This document shows positions 26,263 through 34,937 of a stretch of 64,000 bases of DNA, one piece after another. The notes under the pieces were generated by a model. The model was not told where the DNA came from. It made no database searches and saw only the letters and a program-made list of their open reading frames with translations. The stretch covers positions 1 to 64,000 of the forward strand of contig CAMFSU010000010.1 of NCBI GenBank assembly GCA_945983355.1. Reading direction: 5' to 3'. The stretch comes from an uncultured Clostridia bacterium. GTDB lineage: Bacteria; Bacillota; Clostridia; Oscillospirales; Acutalibacteraceae. The position numbers and the translations under genes were made by a program. How positions within the stretch are numbered: the stretch's first letter is position 1; each line of letters starts with the position of its first letter.

Positions 26263-27648
26263 ATGAAATTAAAATCAACCCTTATCGGCACAAAGGATTT
26301 TTACCGTCGTGTGATAGCCATTGTGGTTCCGATGATAATTCAAAACACCATAACAAATGTTGTAAGCTTACTTGACAATGTAATGGTTGGGCGTGTGGGT
26401 ACGCTTGAAATGTCTGCCGTTACCATTGTTAACCAGCTTATGTTTGTTTTTTATCTCTGTGTTTTCGGTGGTATGGCAGGTGCGGGCATTTTCCTTACAC
26501 AATTTGCTGGTGCGGGCGACCATAAAGGCCTTCGCTACTGCGTAAGAATGAAAGCTGTTATTGGTCTTTTGATTTCGGCCATTGCCATTACTGTTTTCTT
26601 GGTTTTTAAAACACCTCTAATTGAAATGTATATTGCAGAGGATACACTTCCCGCAGCGCACGAAAAAACCTTAAATCTTGCGGTTTCTTACCTTGAAATA
26701 ATGGTTATAGGCATTGTTCCCTTTGCTTTAACACAGGTTTACGCCAGCTCTCTTCGTGAGGTGGGCGAAACCAAGCTTCCAATGCTTTCAAGCATTATTG
26801 CAATTTTAGTTAACCTTGTTTTTAACTATTTGCTTATCTTCGGTAAATTTGGTTTTCCAAAGCTTGGTGTTGCGGGTGCGGCTATTGCCACCGTTTTGTC
26901 ACGCTTTGTTGAAATGGGCATTATTATAGTTGTCACAACCGTAAAACGAAAGAAATTCCCATTTGCCGTGGGGCTGTTTAAAAGTCTTTATATACCCTTT
27001 AATCTTTGTAAAAAAATCACAACAAAGGGTGTGCCGCTGCTTATAAACGAATTTATGTGGTCGGCAGGTATGGCGGTGCTTTTACAATGCTATTCGGTGC
27101 GCGGAATTACAGTTTTATCGGCTGTAAACATTTCAAACACAGTTAACAACCTTTTTAATGTTGTATTTATAACAATGGGTAACGCCGTTGCCATAATAGT
27201 CGGTCAACACCTTGGTGCTAATGAAATTGAAAAGGCAAAGGAAGCGGTTTGGCAGCTTTACGCCTTGGCGGTTTCGGCCTGTGTTGTTATGGGTGGCATT
27301 ATGGCCTGTCTCGCACCCTTTGTACCTTATATTTATAAAACCGAGCCCGAGGTTCGCCAAATGGCAACACAGTTTTTGTTTGTTGTAGCGGCGTTGATGC
27401 CAATGTTTGCTTTTGCCCACAACTGCTATTTTACACTGCGTTCAGGCGGTAAAACCCTTATCACCTTTTTGTTTGACAGCGCATTCACCTGGGCGGTGGC
27501 TGTTCCTCTGGCATTCGTGCTTTCAAAATACACAAATCTACCCATTGTTCCCCTTTATCTTATCATCCAATCACTTGACTTTGTAAAATGTGTTATCGGC
27601 TTTATATTGGTTAAAAAGGGACTGTGGATTAAAAATTTAATAGAATAG
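26263..27648 (+). CDS. MATE-family efflux transporter
   Basis: 461 residues with about 12 membrane helices. The N-terminus (RVIAIVVPMIIQNTITNVVSLLDNVMVGRVGTLEMSAV) is typical of the family, and the second half repeats the fold (LINEFMWSAGMAVLLQCYSVRG). Probably an ion-driven exporter of drugs or metabolites; the substrate is unknown. Monocistronic, bounded by a strong terminator. Confidence 0.9.
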   Translation: MKLKSTLIGTKDFYRRVIAIVVPMIIQNTITNVVSLLDNVMVGRVGTLEMSAVTIVNQLMFVFYLCVFGGMAGAGIFLTQFAGAGDHKGLRYCVRMKAVIGLLISAIAITVFLVFKTPLIEMYIAEDTLPAAHEKTLNLAVSYLEIMVIGIVPFALTQVYASSLREVGETKLPMLSSIIAILVNLVFNYLLIFGKFGFPKLGVAGAAIATVLSRFVEMGIIIVVTTVKRKKFPFAVGLFKSLYIPFNLCKKITTKGVPLLINEFMWSAGMAVLLQCYSVRGITVLSAVNISNTVNNLFNVVFITMGNAVAIIVGQHLGANEIEKAKEAVWQLYALAVSACVVMGGIMACLAPFVPYIYKTEPEVRQMATQFLFVVAALMPMFAFAHNCYFTLRSGGKTLITFLFDSAFTWAVAVPLAFVLSKYTNLPIVPLYLIIQSLDFVKCVIGFILVKKGLWIKNLIE

Positions 27649-27652
27649 CAAA

Positions 27653-27688
27653 AATACTGTTTAGGTACCCCCTAAACAGTATTTTTTA
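27653..27688 (+). terminator. Terminator of the MATE gene, bidirectional with spoIIID
   Basis: AATACTGTTTAGG pairs perfectly with CCTAAACAGTATT, followed by T6. Confidence 0.88.
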
Positions 27689-27928
27689 TCCCTTATACTT
27701 CCGTTTGGTTGCCATACCGCCCCGTATGTGCCGTTCATTCTTATTTTTTTCAAGCACAGCTTTTACCTCTTTATAAAGCTGTGGGTTATCATAACGAAGG
27801 CGCTGAGTAACATCCTTATGCACCGTGCTTTTGCTGATTTTAAACACCTTTGCAGTAGCACGCACTGTTGCCCCTGTATCTAATATGTACTCGCCCAAAA
27901 TCACCGCACGGCCGTCAGTTTCCCTCAT
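27686..27928 (-). CDS. spoIIID: Sporulation transcription factor SpoIIID
   Basis: 80 residues. ILGEYILDTGATVRATAKVFKISKSTVHKDVTQRL is the helix-turn-helix of SpoIIID, the mother-cell regulator that acts with SigE and then SigK. Length and motif agree with the family. AGGAG precedes the ATG and a SigE-like promoter lies upstream, as in known spore formers. It is direct evidence of a sporulation programme in this genome. Confidence 0.95.
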   Translation of the reverse strand: MRETDGRAVILGEYILDTGATVRATAKVFKISKSTVHKDVTQRLRYDNPQLYKEVKAVLEKNKNERHIRGGMATKRKYKG

Positions 27929-27955
27929 ACAATCAACTCCTAAAAGGACTATTAA

Positions 27956-27983
27956 ATTGTATGATAAAAAAATTGAATATATG
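27956..27983 (-). promoter_or_regulatory. SigE-like sporulation promoter of spoIIID
   Basis: The minus strand reads CATATATT, 12 nt, CATACAAT. CATACAAT is the textbook SigE -10 element and the -35 is close to the ATATT-type consensus. No sigma-A hexamers are seen at this spot. Confidence 0.6.
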
Positions 27984-27984
27984 T

Positions 27985-28014
27985 TAAAAAAAGCTTTCGG
28001 TTTTCACCGAAAGC
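27985..28014 (-). terminator. Terminator of the rex-hdr-frd operon
   Basis: AAGCTTTCGGT pairs with ACCGAAAGCTT around TTTC; on the minus strand it is followed by TTTTTTT. It marks the 3' end of the long operon. Confidence 0.85.
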
Positions 28015-28027
28015 TTTTTTAATTTAA

Positions 28028-29266
28028 TTAAAACAATATTACAAGGAACTGTGAAACTAAAACCACTGCAATAAGAGCAATCGGATAGGTTGCCGCATAA
28101 GCTGCTGCAACATCCTCCGTACCTGCAACACTGATAAGTGTACCGAGTGCGGGTGTGCTGGTCATACCGCCTGTGATAGAGCCAAGGTTGTTAAGCAAAC
28201 TTAACTTAAGCACATATTTTGCAAAGAAGAAACCAATTACCATAGGAATAATGGTCATTAAAGCACCATAAAGGAAATATATGGGCTGGAAGCACTCAAC
28301 AAACTTAGCGCCGCCTGCAATACCTGCACCGATAAGGAACAGCATAAGACCGAATTCACGGAAAACCTTTAAGGTTGCAGCGGGAGGCATAAGGTTGATT
28401 TTACCAAGTTTTGCGAAATGACCGAATACAAGTGAAACAAGCAAGTAACCGCCTGTTGTCGTAAGCGAGAATGAACCAATTTTAATGCTACCAAGCAAAA
28501 GGCCCAAAATAGCAGCTAAAGCAAAGGAAGCAATGCCAAACGGGTCAATATCAATTAACTTTTTATCGGTTAATTCATCAACAGGGTCTTCTGCATTGCT
28601 GTCGCCGTCTGTAAGCTTTGCGCGTTCTGCTGCCATATCTGCTTTAACAAACTTTGGAACAAGCTGAACAAATAAAACAACACCGATAACACCGAAAATG
28701 TAAGCGATACCGTTACCAACTGCAACGAAGCTTGCATAATCTTTGCCGACAGATTCCTTTGCGGCTGAGAATGCAGGTGTTGAGGTAAGCGCGCCCGAAA
28801 AAAGGCCTGTCATAATTGCAGTTAATTCTTCAGCGGGTATATCCATTGTCATTTTTGCAATAAATATACATCCCGCACAAACAAGTGCACCTGAAGCTAT
28901 AATAACAAGGCCCAAAAGAATATAGGTTTTAAAGTTCTTCTTTAAATTACCAAAAAACTTAGGTCCCGCAATAAAGCCAACCGATGTTACGAATAATAAA
29001 AGGCCTAAATTTTCAACAACCTTTAAGGCCTCTGTTGTAAAGTTTACTTCCCCTATAGCAAGCTGGCTGTTTAAAGGTACATAAAAAAGACAGCCAAAAA
29101 GCAAAGCTATAAGAAATACACCTGCTGTACCAAGGTTAACACCCTTGATAGTCACCTTACCAAGTAAGTAACCTACTGCCGCAATGGCAAGTATTGAAAA
29201 AATAAGAAACGCTACGCCACTGATAGACAGGTTAAATTTTCCATCAAATAATTCGAATAATTTCAT
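28028..29266 (-). CDS. AspT/YidE-family exchanger, candidate dicarboxylate antiporter
   Basis: 412 residues with about 10-11 helices in two repeats (Asp-Al_Ex fold). Repeat signatures are FSGALTSTPAFSAA and SITGGMTSTPALGTL. No TrkA_C domains lie in the central loop (about residues 210-235), unlike AspT and YidE, so it is a minimal form. The best-known member swaps aspartate for alanine. As last gene of the fumarate-reduction operon it may exchange succinate with fumarate, malate or aspartate; that is inference from context. Confidence 0.78.
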   Translation of the reverse strand: MKLFELFDGKFNLSISGVAFLIFSILAIAAVGYLLGKVTIKGVNLGTAGVFLIALLFGCLFYVPLNSQLAIGEVNFTTEALKVVENLGLLLFVTSVGFIAGPKFFGNLKKNFKTYILLGLVIIASGALVCAGCIFIAKMTMDIPAEELTAIMTGLFSGALTSTPAFSAAKESVGKDYASFVAVGNGIAYIFGVIGVVLFVQLVPKFVKADMAAERAKLTDGDSNAEDPVDELTDKKLIDIDPFGIASFALAAILGLLLGSIKIGSFSLTTTGGYLLVSLVFGHFAKLGKINLMPPAATLKVFREFGLMLFLIGAGIAGGAKFVECFQPIYFLYGALMTIIPMVIGFFFAKYVLKLSLLNNLGSITGGMTSTPALGTLISVAGTEDVAAAYAATYPIALIAVVLVSQFLVILF

Positions 29267-29284
29267 TTTATATAGCCCTCATTC

Positions 29285-29312
29285 TTTAAGCGGGTGTTAC
29301 CACCCGCTTAAA
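29285..29312 (-). other. Intercistronic hairpin in the operon
   Basis: Perfect 12-bp inverted repeat TTTAAGCGGGTG-N4-CACCCGCTTAAA between the frd-like gene and the exchanger gene, without a T-run on the minus strand. More likely an RNA-stability or partial-attenuation element than a full terminator. Confidence 0.6.
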
Positions 29313-29317
29313 AATAA

Positions 29318-30967
29318 TTATTTCATAAATTTAGCCTTTGGCTCATCAAACACGGGGTTACCGTGGGTATAACGAGGAAGAAGCTTAGGAGAAACCTTAT
29401 CGGTCTTGATGCCTGCATCAGCCATTTCCTTCTTAAAGCTTTCAACATGGTCAAGGTTAAGCTTATCGCTAACGGTTGTGTTTTTAGCAACTGCAGCAGC
29501 GTTTATACCCGCGTTGCGACCAAATACGATAATGTCAAGCAAAGAGTTACCCATAAGACGATTTTCACCGTGAATACCACCAACGGCTTCACCCGCAACA
29601 AAAAGGTTTTCAACCTCAGACATACCATTGTCAGAAATCTTGATACCGCCATTTTGATAATGAAGTGTGGGATAAATAAGGATTGGTTGCTTACGCATAT
29701 CAATGCCATACTTTAAGTACATACGCATCATAGCGGGGATTCTCTTTTCAATAGTACCCTCGCCGTGAATCATATCAATCATAGGTGAGTCAAGCCAAAC
29801 ACCCTGACCGCCATTAAAGGTGTCAATACCCTTACCCTTGCGGCATTCTCTGATAACGGTTGAAGCGCAAACATCACGGGTTTCAAGCGGATACATAAAT
29901 GCTTCGCCGTCACAGTTTATAAGCTGAGCACCGATAGAGCGAACCTTTTCGGTAACCAATGCACCAAAGATTTGTGAAGGATAAGCAGCACCTGTTGGGT
30001 GATACTGTAAGGTATAAGCATAAAGCAAGGGTGCGCCTGCGCGGTAAGCCAAAACAAGACCGTCAGCAGTAGCGCCGTAGTGGTTAGAGGTTGGGAAGCC
30101 CTGATAGTGCATACGACCTGCGCCGCCTGTTGCTATAATAACAGTTTTAGCACGTGCAATAAGAATTTCCTTGGTTTCCATATTCATTAAAACAGCGCCT
30201 GCTGCCTTGCCGTTTTCATCCTTAATGATTTCAATAGCAGAGGTGAAATCAACAACGGGGATTTGGCGGTTTTGAACCTCATCACGCAAAACACGCATAA
30301 TTTCAGCGCCTGAATAGTCCTTACAAGCGTGCATACGCTTGCGGGATGTACCACCACCGTGAGTGGTAACCATTGTACCATCGGCTTCTTTATCGAACAT
30401 AACGCCCAAATCATTAAGCCATTTAATGCAAATTGGGGCATCATTAACAAGCTTATAAACCAATTCGGGCACATTTTTAAAGTGACCGCCACCCATAACA
30501 TCAAGATAATGCTGTGCGGGGCTATCGTTGGGCTTGTCAGCAGCTTGAATACCGCCTTCAGCCATCATTGTGTTGGCATCACCATGGCGAAGCTTTGTAA
30601 CTATCATAACATTAGCACCGTTTTCGTTAGCCATAATAGCAGCCGCAGAACCGGCACCGCCGCCACCGATAACAAGCACATCTACATCATAATCAATCTT
30701 AGTAAGGTCGATATCAGCAGGGTTAATTCTTGGGTTTGCCTGTAAGGTTTCAGCCAATTCAATCGGCACCTTTTCACCCTTATTAGGACCGATTTTAAGT
30801 TCAGCAAACTGCGATTTTATGTGGTCAGGATGGTTTTCAAGTAAAACCTGTTCTTTTTCTTCGGCAGTCATTCGTCTGGGATGATTACCTGCAAGAACCG
30901 CTTTAAGACGTTCTTCACGGGTAGCTTCTACCCTTTTAATTGATTCTAATTGTTCTTTAGTATACAT
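29318..30967 (-). CDS. Fumarate reductase-type flavoprotein subunit (soluble, FrdA/TfrA-like)
   Basis: 549 residues. A charged 90-residue N-terminal extension precedes the FAD Rossmann motif VLVIGGGGAGSAAA. Catalytic residues of the SdhA/FrdA family are present: QYHPTG (substrate His), ETRD (proton-transfer Arg), LHYQNGGI (His) and GENRLMGNSLLD (Arg). The histidine that binds FAD covalently in quinone-linked FrdA/SdhA is Asn132 here (GDANTMMAEGG), so FAD is probably non-covalent. No membrane-anchor gene is nearby. Expected to reduce fumarate to succinate with electrons from the iron-sulfur protein encoded next to it. Confidence 0.88.
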   Translation of the reverse strand: MYTKEQLESIKRVEATREERLKAVLAGNHPRRMTAEEKEQVLLENHPDHIKSQFAELKIGPNKGEKVPIELAETLQANPRINPADIDLTKIDYDVDVLVIGGGGAGSAAAIMANENGANVMIVTKLRHGDANTMMAEGGIQAADKPNDSPAQHYLDVMGGGHFKNVPELVYKLVNDAPICIKWLNDLGVMFDKEADGTMVTTHGGGTSRKRMHACKDYSGAEIMRVLRDEVQNRQIPVVDFTSAIEIIKDENGKAAGAVLMNMETKEILIARAKTVIIATGGAGRMHYQGFPTSNHYGATADGLVLAYRAGAPLLYAYTLQYHPTGAAYPSQIFGALVTEKVRSIGAQLINCDGEAFMYPLETRDVCASTVIRECRKGKGIDTFNGGQGVWLDSPMIDMIHGEGTIEKRIPAMMRMYLKYGIDMRKQPILIYPTLHYQNGGIKISDNGMSEVENLFVAGEAVGGIHGENRLMGNSLLDIIVFGRNAGINAAAVAKNTTVSDKLNLDHVESFKKEMADAGIKTDKVSPKLLPRYTHGNPVFDEPKAKFMK

Positions 30968-30981
30968 ATTATCGCACCTCC

Positions 30982-31656
30982 TTATTTCTCGAAATCACGG
31001 TTGTTATACATTTCTTTAAGCTCTTCGGCAGTTTTCTTCATTATATCCTGAAGGTCTGCTTCACAACCGCCGTTTTCAATTTCGGCAACGCGCTCTAAAA
31101 GGTGCTGAGTTTCAGGTGCAAGATACTTACCATTTAAGCGTCTTGCCAAAAGACCAACCTGAGGATGAGTTATACCTGCAGGACAACGGGAAGAACAAAC
31201 ACCGCACATTACACAGTCAAAGGACTCTTCGGCGCATTTTTCAAAATCACCGCGTTGTGCATAAGCAATGTACTGCATAACATTAAGCTCTTGAGTACAA
31301 GCTTTGGTGCAAGCATTACAACCGATACAAGCATAAACCTCGGGGTAAAGCTGCATCATAATTTGTTCAGAAGGTTTAACCTTTTCAATATCATATGGTT
31401 GTTTAACAAGTGGGAAGAAAGGAAGAGTAGCAATATACATATTGTCCTCTACCTTAGTCTGACAAGCAAGGCAGGTTTTAAGCTCCTGCTGACCTTTAAT
31501 ACGATAAATTGTTGCACAAGCACCGCAAAAACCGCAACGGCAGCCAACACCACGAACAAGCTGATAACCGGCATATTCCATGGCATTCATAATAGTAAGG
31601 CTTGAAGGAACCTCATATTTTTTACCATAAAGGTAAATATTTACCATATTTTCCAT
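30982..31656 (-). CDS. Iron-sulfur protein, FrdB/SdhB-like, partner of the fumarate-reductase flavoprotein
   Basis: 224 residues. A 2Fe-2S-ferredoxin-like N-terminal half has GVGCRCGFCGAC and CLACQ; the C-terminal half has CIGCNACTKAC and CVMCGVCSSRCP for two [4Fe-4S] clusters. This order matches fumarate reductase iron-sulfur subunits. The true start is the ATG at 31656 behind AAAGGAG, not the start 39 codons upstream, which lies inside the preceding gene. It should wire the flavoprotein to the Hdr/Flx proteins. Confidence 0.82.
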   Translation of the reverse strand: MENMVNIYLYGKKYEVPSSLTIMNAMEYAGYQLVRGVGCRCGFCGACATIYRIKGQQELKTCLACQTKVEDNMYIATLPFFPLVKQPYDIEKVKPSEQIMMQLYPEVYACIGCNACTKACTQELNVMQYIAYAQRGDFEKCAEESFDCVMCGVCSSRCPAGITHPQVGLLARRLNGKYLAPETQHLLERVAEIENGGCEADLQDIMKKTAEELKEMYNNRDFEK

Positions 31657-31669
31657 TATATTTTCTCCT

Positions 31670-32503
31670 TTAATACTCACTTGGAAGTTCTTCCAATTCA
31701 TCACAGCGGAAAACCGGACCGTCTTTGCAAACATATTTTGCGCCAACATTACATCTGCCGCATTTACCAACACCGCACTTCATACGAAGCTCAAGTGTGG
31801 TGTAAACATTGGTTTTATCAAAACCAATTTCACAAAGACCGTCAAGTGTAAACTTTATCATAATGGGTGGGCCGCACAAAACGGCCACCTTGTTGGTGTC
31901 AAAGCCAAGCTCCTTAACATAGGTAGGAACAAAACCAACATGACCGTCCCAACCCTCTTGCGGGTTGTCAATGGTTAAATGAACATTAACACCGTCATCG
32001 GTTGCCCATTCTTCAATAATTTCTTTGTAATCAAGCAAATCATCCTTACTGCGTGAGCCGTAAACGATATCAATTTTGCCGTAACGGTCACGGTAGTGAC
32101 GACAGTAGTTGATTACCGAGCGAAGAGGTGCTAAACCAACACCGCCCGCGATAAATAAAAGGTCTTTTCCCGCAAATACATCATCTACGGGGAACGGTTT
32201 TCCATAAGGTCCGCGAATAGTAATTTGCTGACCTGGTTCTGCTTGGTGCAACCAATCAGTCACGCAACCACATTTTTTAATGGAAAATTCCATAAATTCT
32301 TCGTTTGTAGGGGAAGAAGTAATAGAAAACATTGCTTCGCCCACACCTGGAACTGAAAGCATAGCGCATTGACCGGGCTTGTGGTCAAACGCCTTTTTAC
32401 CGTCAGGTGTTACCACACGGAAGGTTTTAATGTCAGGTGTATCGATACGAACATCTGTAATGACACCAATTTTAGGAATTAAAGTATCGTTAATATTATT
32501 CAC
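31670..32503 (-). CDS. FAD/NAD(P)-binding oxidoreductase subunit (FlxA/AsrB/hydrogenase-gamma-like)
   Basis: About 277 residues. A ferredoxin-reductase-type FAD domain (KPGQCAMLSV, EFSIKKCG) and NAD domain (LFIAGGVGLAPLRSVI, AVLCGPPIM) precede a C-terminal cluster motif CGVGKCGRCNVG...C as in AsrB/PyrK-type subunits. The best start is the GTG at 32503, 7 nt after GGAGGG; the upstream TTG overlaps that ribosome site. It probably takes electrons from NADH into the Hdr/Flx complex. Confidence 0.85.
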   Translation of the reverse strand: MNNINDTLIPKIGVITDVRIDTPDIKTFRVVTPDGKKAFDHKPGQCAMLSVPGVGEAMFSITSSPTNEEFMEFSIKKCGCVTDWLHQAEPGQQITIRGPYGKPFPVDDVFAGKDLLFIAGGVGLAPLRSVINYCRHYRDRYGKIDIVYGSRSKDDLLDYKEIIEEWATDDGVNVHLTIDNPQEGWDGHVGFVPTYVKELGFDTNKVAVLCGPPIMIKFTLDGLCEIGFDKTNVYTTLELRMKCGVGKCGRCNVGAKYVCKDGPVFRCDELEELPSEY

Positions 32504-33524
32504 CTTTTTTCCCTCCAATCTTTTTCATTACTTTTACGATATTCATTGATATCGGACATTTTACAAGACAGCGACCGCAACCCACACAGCTGAACAATCC
32601 GTCGTTATTTTCAGGATAATACACAAGCTTGTGCATAAATCTTTGACGGAAGCGCTCCTTTTGGGTTAAACGGTTGTTGCCGTGCGCCATTTTTGTAAAG
32701 TCGGAATACATACAAGAATCCCAACATCTGAAACGAATAACACCGTTGCCTGTATTAAAATCTTTAATATCATAGCACTGACAGGTTGGGCAGACAAAGG
32801 TACAAGTACCACAGCCAAGACAAGCTTCAGATAATTCATCCCATTCGGGCGCATTAAATAGCTCGCCTGTTTTACCTCCACCGAAAGCATCAGTTTTAAG
32901 GTCTTTAAGCGGAAGCTTTTGCATAATAGCATCAATTTTTGCTTTTTGGTCAACTACTGCAGTGTCATCACATTCTTCAGTTAAAGCAGATAGTTTTTCT
33001 AAAAGCTCCTTACCCTTTTGGGTGTTTGACTCGAAGAAAATGTCAGTTTCAGTCTTCCAAGCTGAAATATCACCTGTGGGTTCGGCAGGGTTAATGCCGA
33101 ATGTTTTACAAAAACAGGTTTCAGACGGCTTACTGCACGCCAAAGAAATGATAACACCGTGGCTGCGTCTTAAAGCATAAAAACTGTCAACCGGCTCGCT
33201 TAAAAATACGCGGTCAAGGATATCAAAGCTTTTAACATCACAAGCTCTTACACCGAAGATTACAAAATCATCAAGTGCTTTTCTTGTATCTATAACCTCA
33301 ATATTTTTGCCTTCAGTCTTAAATGCCATTAAATCCTCAGTTTGGGGGAAGAAGAAATCCTTAGGGCTTCTAACAGTATTCAGAGCATTGCTCCAAACAC
33401 TACCCTCTTCCCACTTTTTATAAGCGGCACTACCGTCGGTTTGGTCTTGCGGAAGATAAAGCTCGGCATTTTTAGCGATTTCTTTAAACAAAAGGTTAAT
33501 TTTTTCAAGAGAACATTTACGCAT
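32496..33524 (-). CDS. 4Fe-4S protein of the sulfhydrogenase-beta/AsrA family (FlxB-like)
   Basis: 342 residues. The N-terminal two-thirds (VIFGVRACDVKSFDILDRVF, SLACSKPSETCFCKTFG) match the AsrA/HydB family; two [4Fe-4S] motifs, CLGCGTCTFVCPTC and CVGCGRCLVKCP, follow. The start is the ATG at 33524 behind GGAGGG. In the Flx complexes of Desulfovibrio and Clostridia a similar protein sits beside the NADH-binding subunit and Hdr. Confidence 0.8.
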   Translation of the reverse strand: MRKCSLEKINLLFKEIAKNAELYLPQDQTDGSAAYKKWEEGSVWSNALNTVRSPKDFFFPQTEDLMAFKTEGKNIEVIDTRKALDDFVIFGVRACDVKSFDILDRVFLSEPVDSFYALRRSHGVIISLACSKPSETCFCKTFGINPAEPTGDISAWKTETDIFFESNTQKGKELLEKLSALTEECDDTAVVDQKAKIDAIMQKLPLKDLKTDAFGGGKTGELFNAPEWDELSEACLGCGTCTFVCPTCQCYDIKDFNTGNGVIRFRCWDSCMYSDFTKMAHGNNRLTQKERFRQRFMHKLVYYPENNDGLFSCVGCGRCLVKCPISMNIVKVMKKIGGKKGE

Positions 33525-34515
33525 TGTTTTCCCTCCTGTCAAAAACCTCACCCGGCTCTAAATCCTCGGTGGTATAGTCCACAAGAGGTGCACGACTGCC
33601 AACCTCGGCACCTGCTTGATATTCACCATAAAAATCGTTCATATCCTTAATGAACTTGCGGTTAAGAAGGTGTAAGGGAATATTTTGTGGGCATACTCGC
33701 GAGCATTCGCCGCAGTCAGTACAACGGCCTGCAACATGGTATGCACGAATAATGTGGAATAATTTTTCTTCAAACTCGTTTGCGGGTGATTTATTTTCAA
33801 CACCTGAATTAGGGTTGTCGAAAACACACTTTTCGCAGGTGCAAGCAGGACAAGCGTCCCTACAAGCATTGCAACGAATACAACGTGAAAGTTCGTTCTG
33901 CCAAAAAGCAAATCTTTCATCAGCTGTCATTGCTTCAAGGCGGGCAACCTCGTCAAAGCGGTTTGACTCAATAACTTCGCCCTCTTCACCCATAAGCTCA
34001 TCGTAAGCCACATGTTTTTTGCTCTTGCAGTTAATGCAGCGTTCAGCCAAAACATCATTTGCGGCAATAACAACGGGCTCATCAGCATAAAGGGTGGTAA
34101 CAGTTAATTTATCACCGTTCGAACCGATTGCAGCAATACCGTCGCCGCTGATTGCCTTAACCTTTGCAATATCAGCCATACCCTCGCAAGGAATACCAAC
34201 AGCATAAACCTTTTCACGGTCGAAGCGATGCTCGGTTAAAAGCTGGTTAAAGCTGTAAGTGTCACAGGGCTTTAAGAAAACAAGAATTTTACCTTCAATT
34301 TTATCAGTTTTCTTAACAAGATATTTTGAAAAGTTTGCACCGCAGAAATCGTTAAAAACAAAGCCGTTTCTAAGCTCTTCTACCGTGCTGAAAACAGTGG
34401 GGGTTACATCATAGTCAAATTCACCTATGCCCCAACCTAAAACAGCACTGACAGTACCGTTTTCGAGGAGTTCTGATGCTTTTTGTATAAGCTGTTCACG
34501 GGTTATTTTTTGCAT
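33517..34515 (-). CDS. 4Fe-4S protein, FlxC-like
   Basis: 332 residues. The N-terminal domain has a FLKPCDTYSF and VGIPCEGM pattern reminiscent of F420-hydrogenase-beta-like proteins, followed by a CINC pair and two ferredoxin motifs, CIRCNACRDACPAC and CTDCGECSRVCPQN. Overlaps both neighbours by 8-13 nt. The assignment as the third Flx component rests on the order mvhD-this-AsrA-like-FAD protein; individual function is inferred. Confidence 0.72.
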   Translation of the reverse strand: MQKITREQLIQKASELLENGTVSAVLGWGIGEFDYDVTPTVFSTVEELRNGFVFNDFCGANFSKYLVKKTDKIEGKILVFLKPCDTYSFNQLLTEHRFDREKVYAVGIPCEGMADIAKVKAISGDGIAAIGSNGDKLTVTTLYADEPVVIAANDVLAERCINCKSKKHVAYDELMGEEGEVIESNRFDEVARLEAMTADERFAFWQNELSRCIRCNACRDACPACTCEKCVFDNPNSGVENKSPANEFEEKLFHIIRAYHVAGRCTDCGECSRVCPQNIPLHLLNRKFIKDMNDFYGEYQAGAEVGSRAPLVDYTTEDLEPGEVFDRRENNA

Positions 34516-34937
34516 CTTAAATCCTCCAATCTCTTGTTTTCACCAAGTGCAGTTACAGTAGCAACAAAGTCGTTCATTGTTGCAGCAAATTTTGCGCCTT
34601 CAGCAGCAGATACCCATTCAACACGGGTGCGTTCCTTTTCAATGCCCAAAAAGTCAAGCATTGAGAAAAGGGCAGCCATACGGCGACGGGTAAAGTAGTT
34701 ACCCGAGGTATAGTGACAGTCGCCGGGGTGGCAACCGCAAATAATTACACCATCCGCACCACGTTGGAATGCGCGTAAAATAAACATTGGGTTTACACGG
34801 CAAGAACAAGGCACACGGATAATTTTAACATCAGCAGGATATGCCAAACGGTTGTTACCCGCAAGGTCAGCACCCGCATAAGAACACCAGTTGCAGCAAA
34901 ATGCAACAATTAAGGGCTTATATTCATTTACTTGCAT
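34503..34937 (-). CDS. mvhD: MvhD/FlxD-type hydrogenase iron-sulfur subunit
   Basis: 144 residues with the FlpD/MvhD family (PF02662) pattern: FCCNWCSYAGAD, RVPCSCRVNP and ICGCHPGDCHY. It binds a 2Fe-2S cluster and passes electrons from a donor module into HdrA. The gene follows hdrA with a 10-nt overlap, the usual arrangement in Hdr-Flx and Hdr-Mvh systems. Confidence 0.92.
   Translation of the reverse strand: MQVNEYKPLIVAFCCNWCSYAGADLAGNNRLAYPADVKIIRVPCSCRVNPMFILRAFQRGADGVIICGCHPGDCHYTSGNYFTRRRMAALFSMLDFLGIEKERTRVEWVSAAEGAKFAATMNDFVATVTALGENKRLEDLRCKK

Noticed and set aside
27825-28022. Plus-strand ORF of 65 residues
   Set aside because: Antisense to spoIIID and reads through a terminator hairpin.
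31657-31773. Longer N-terminus of the FrdB-like iron-sulfur protein
   Set aside because: Would lie inside the upstream gene and has no homologous pattern; the ATG at 31656 has an AAAGGAG site.
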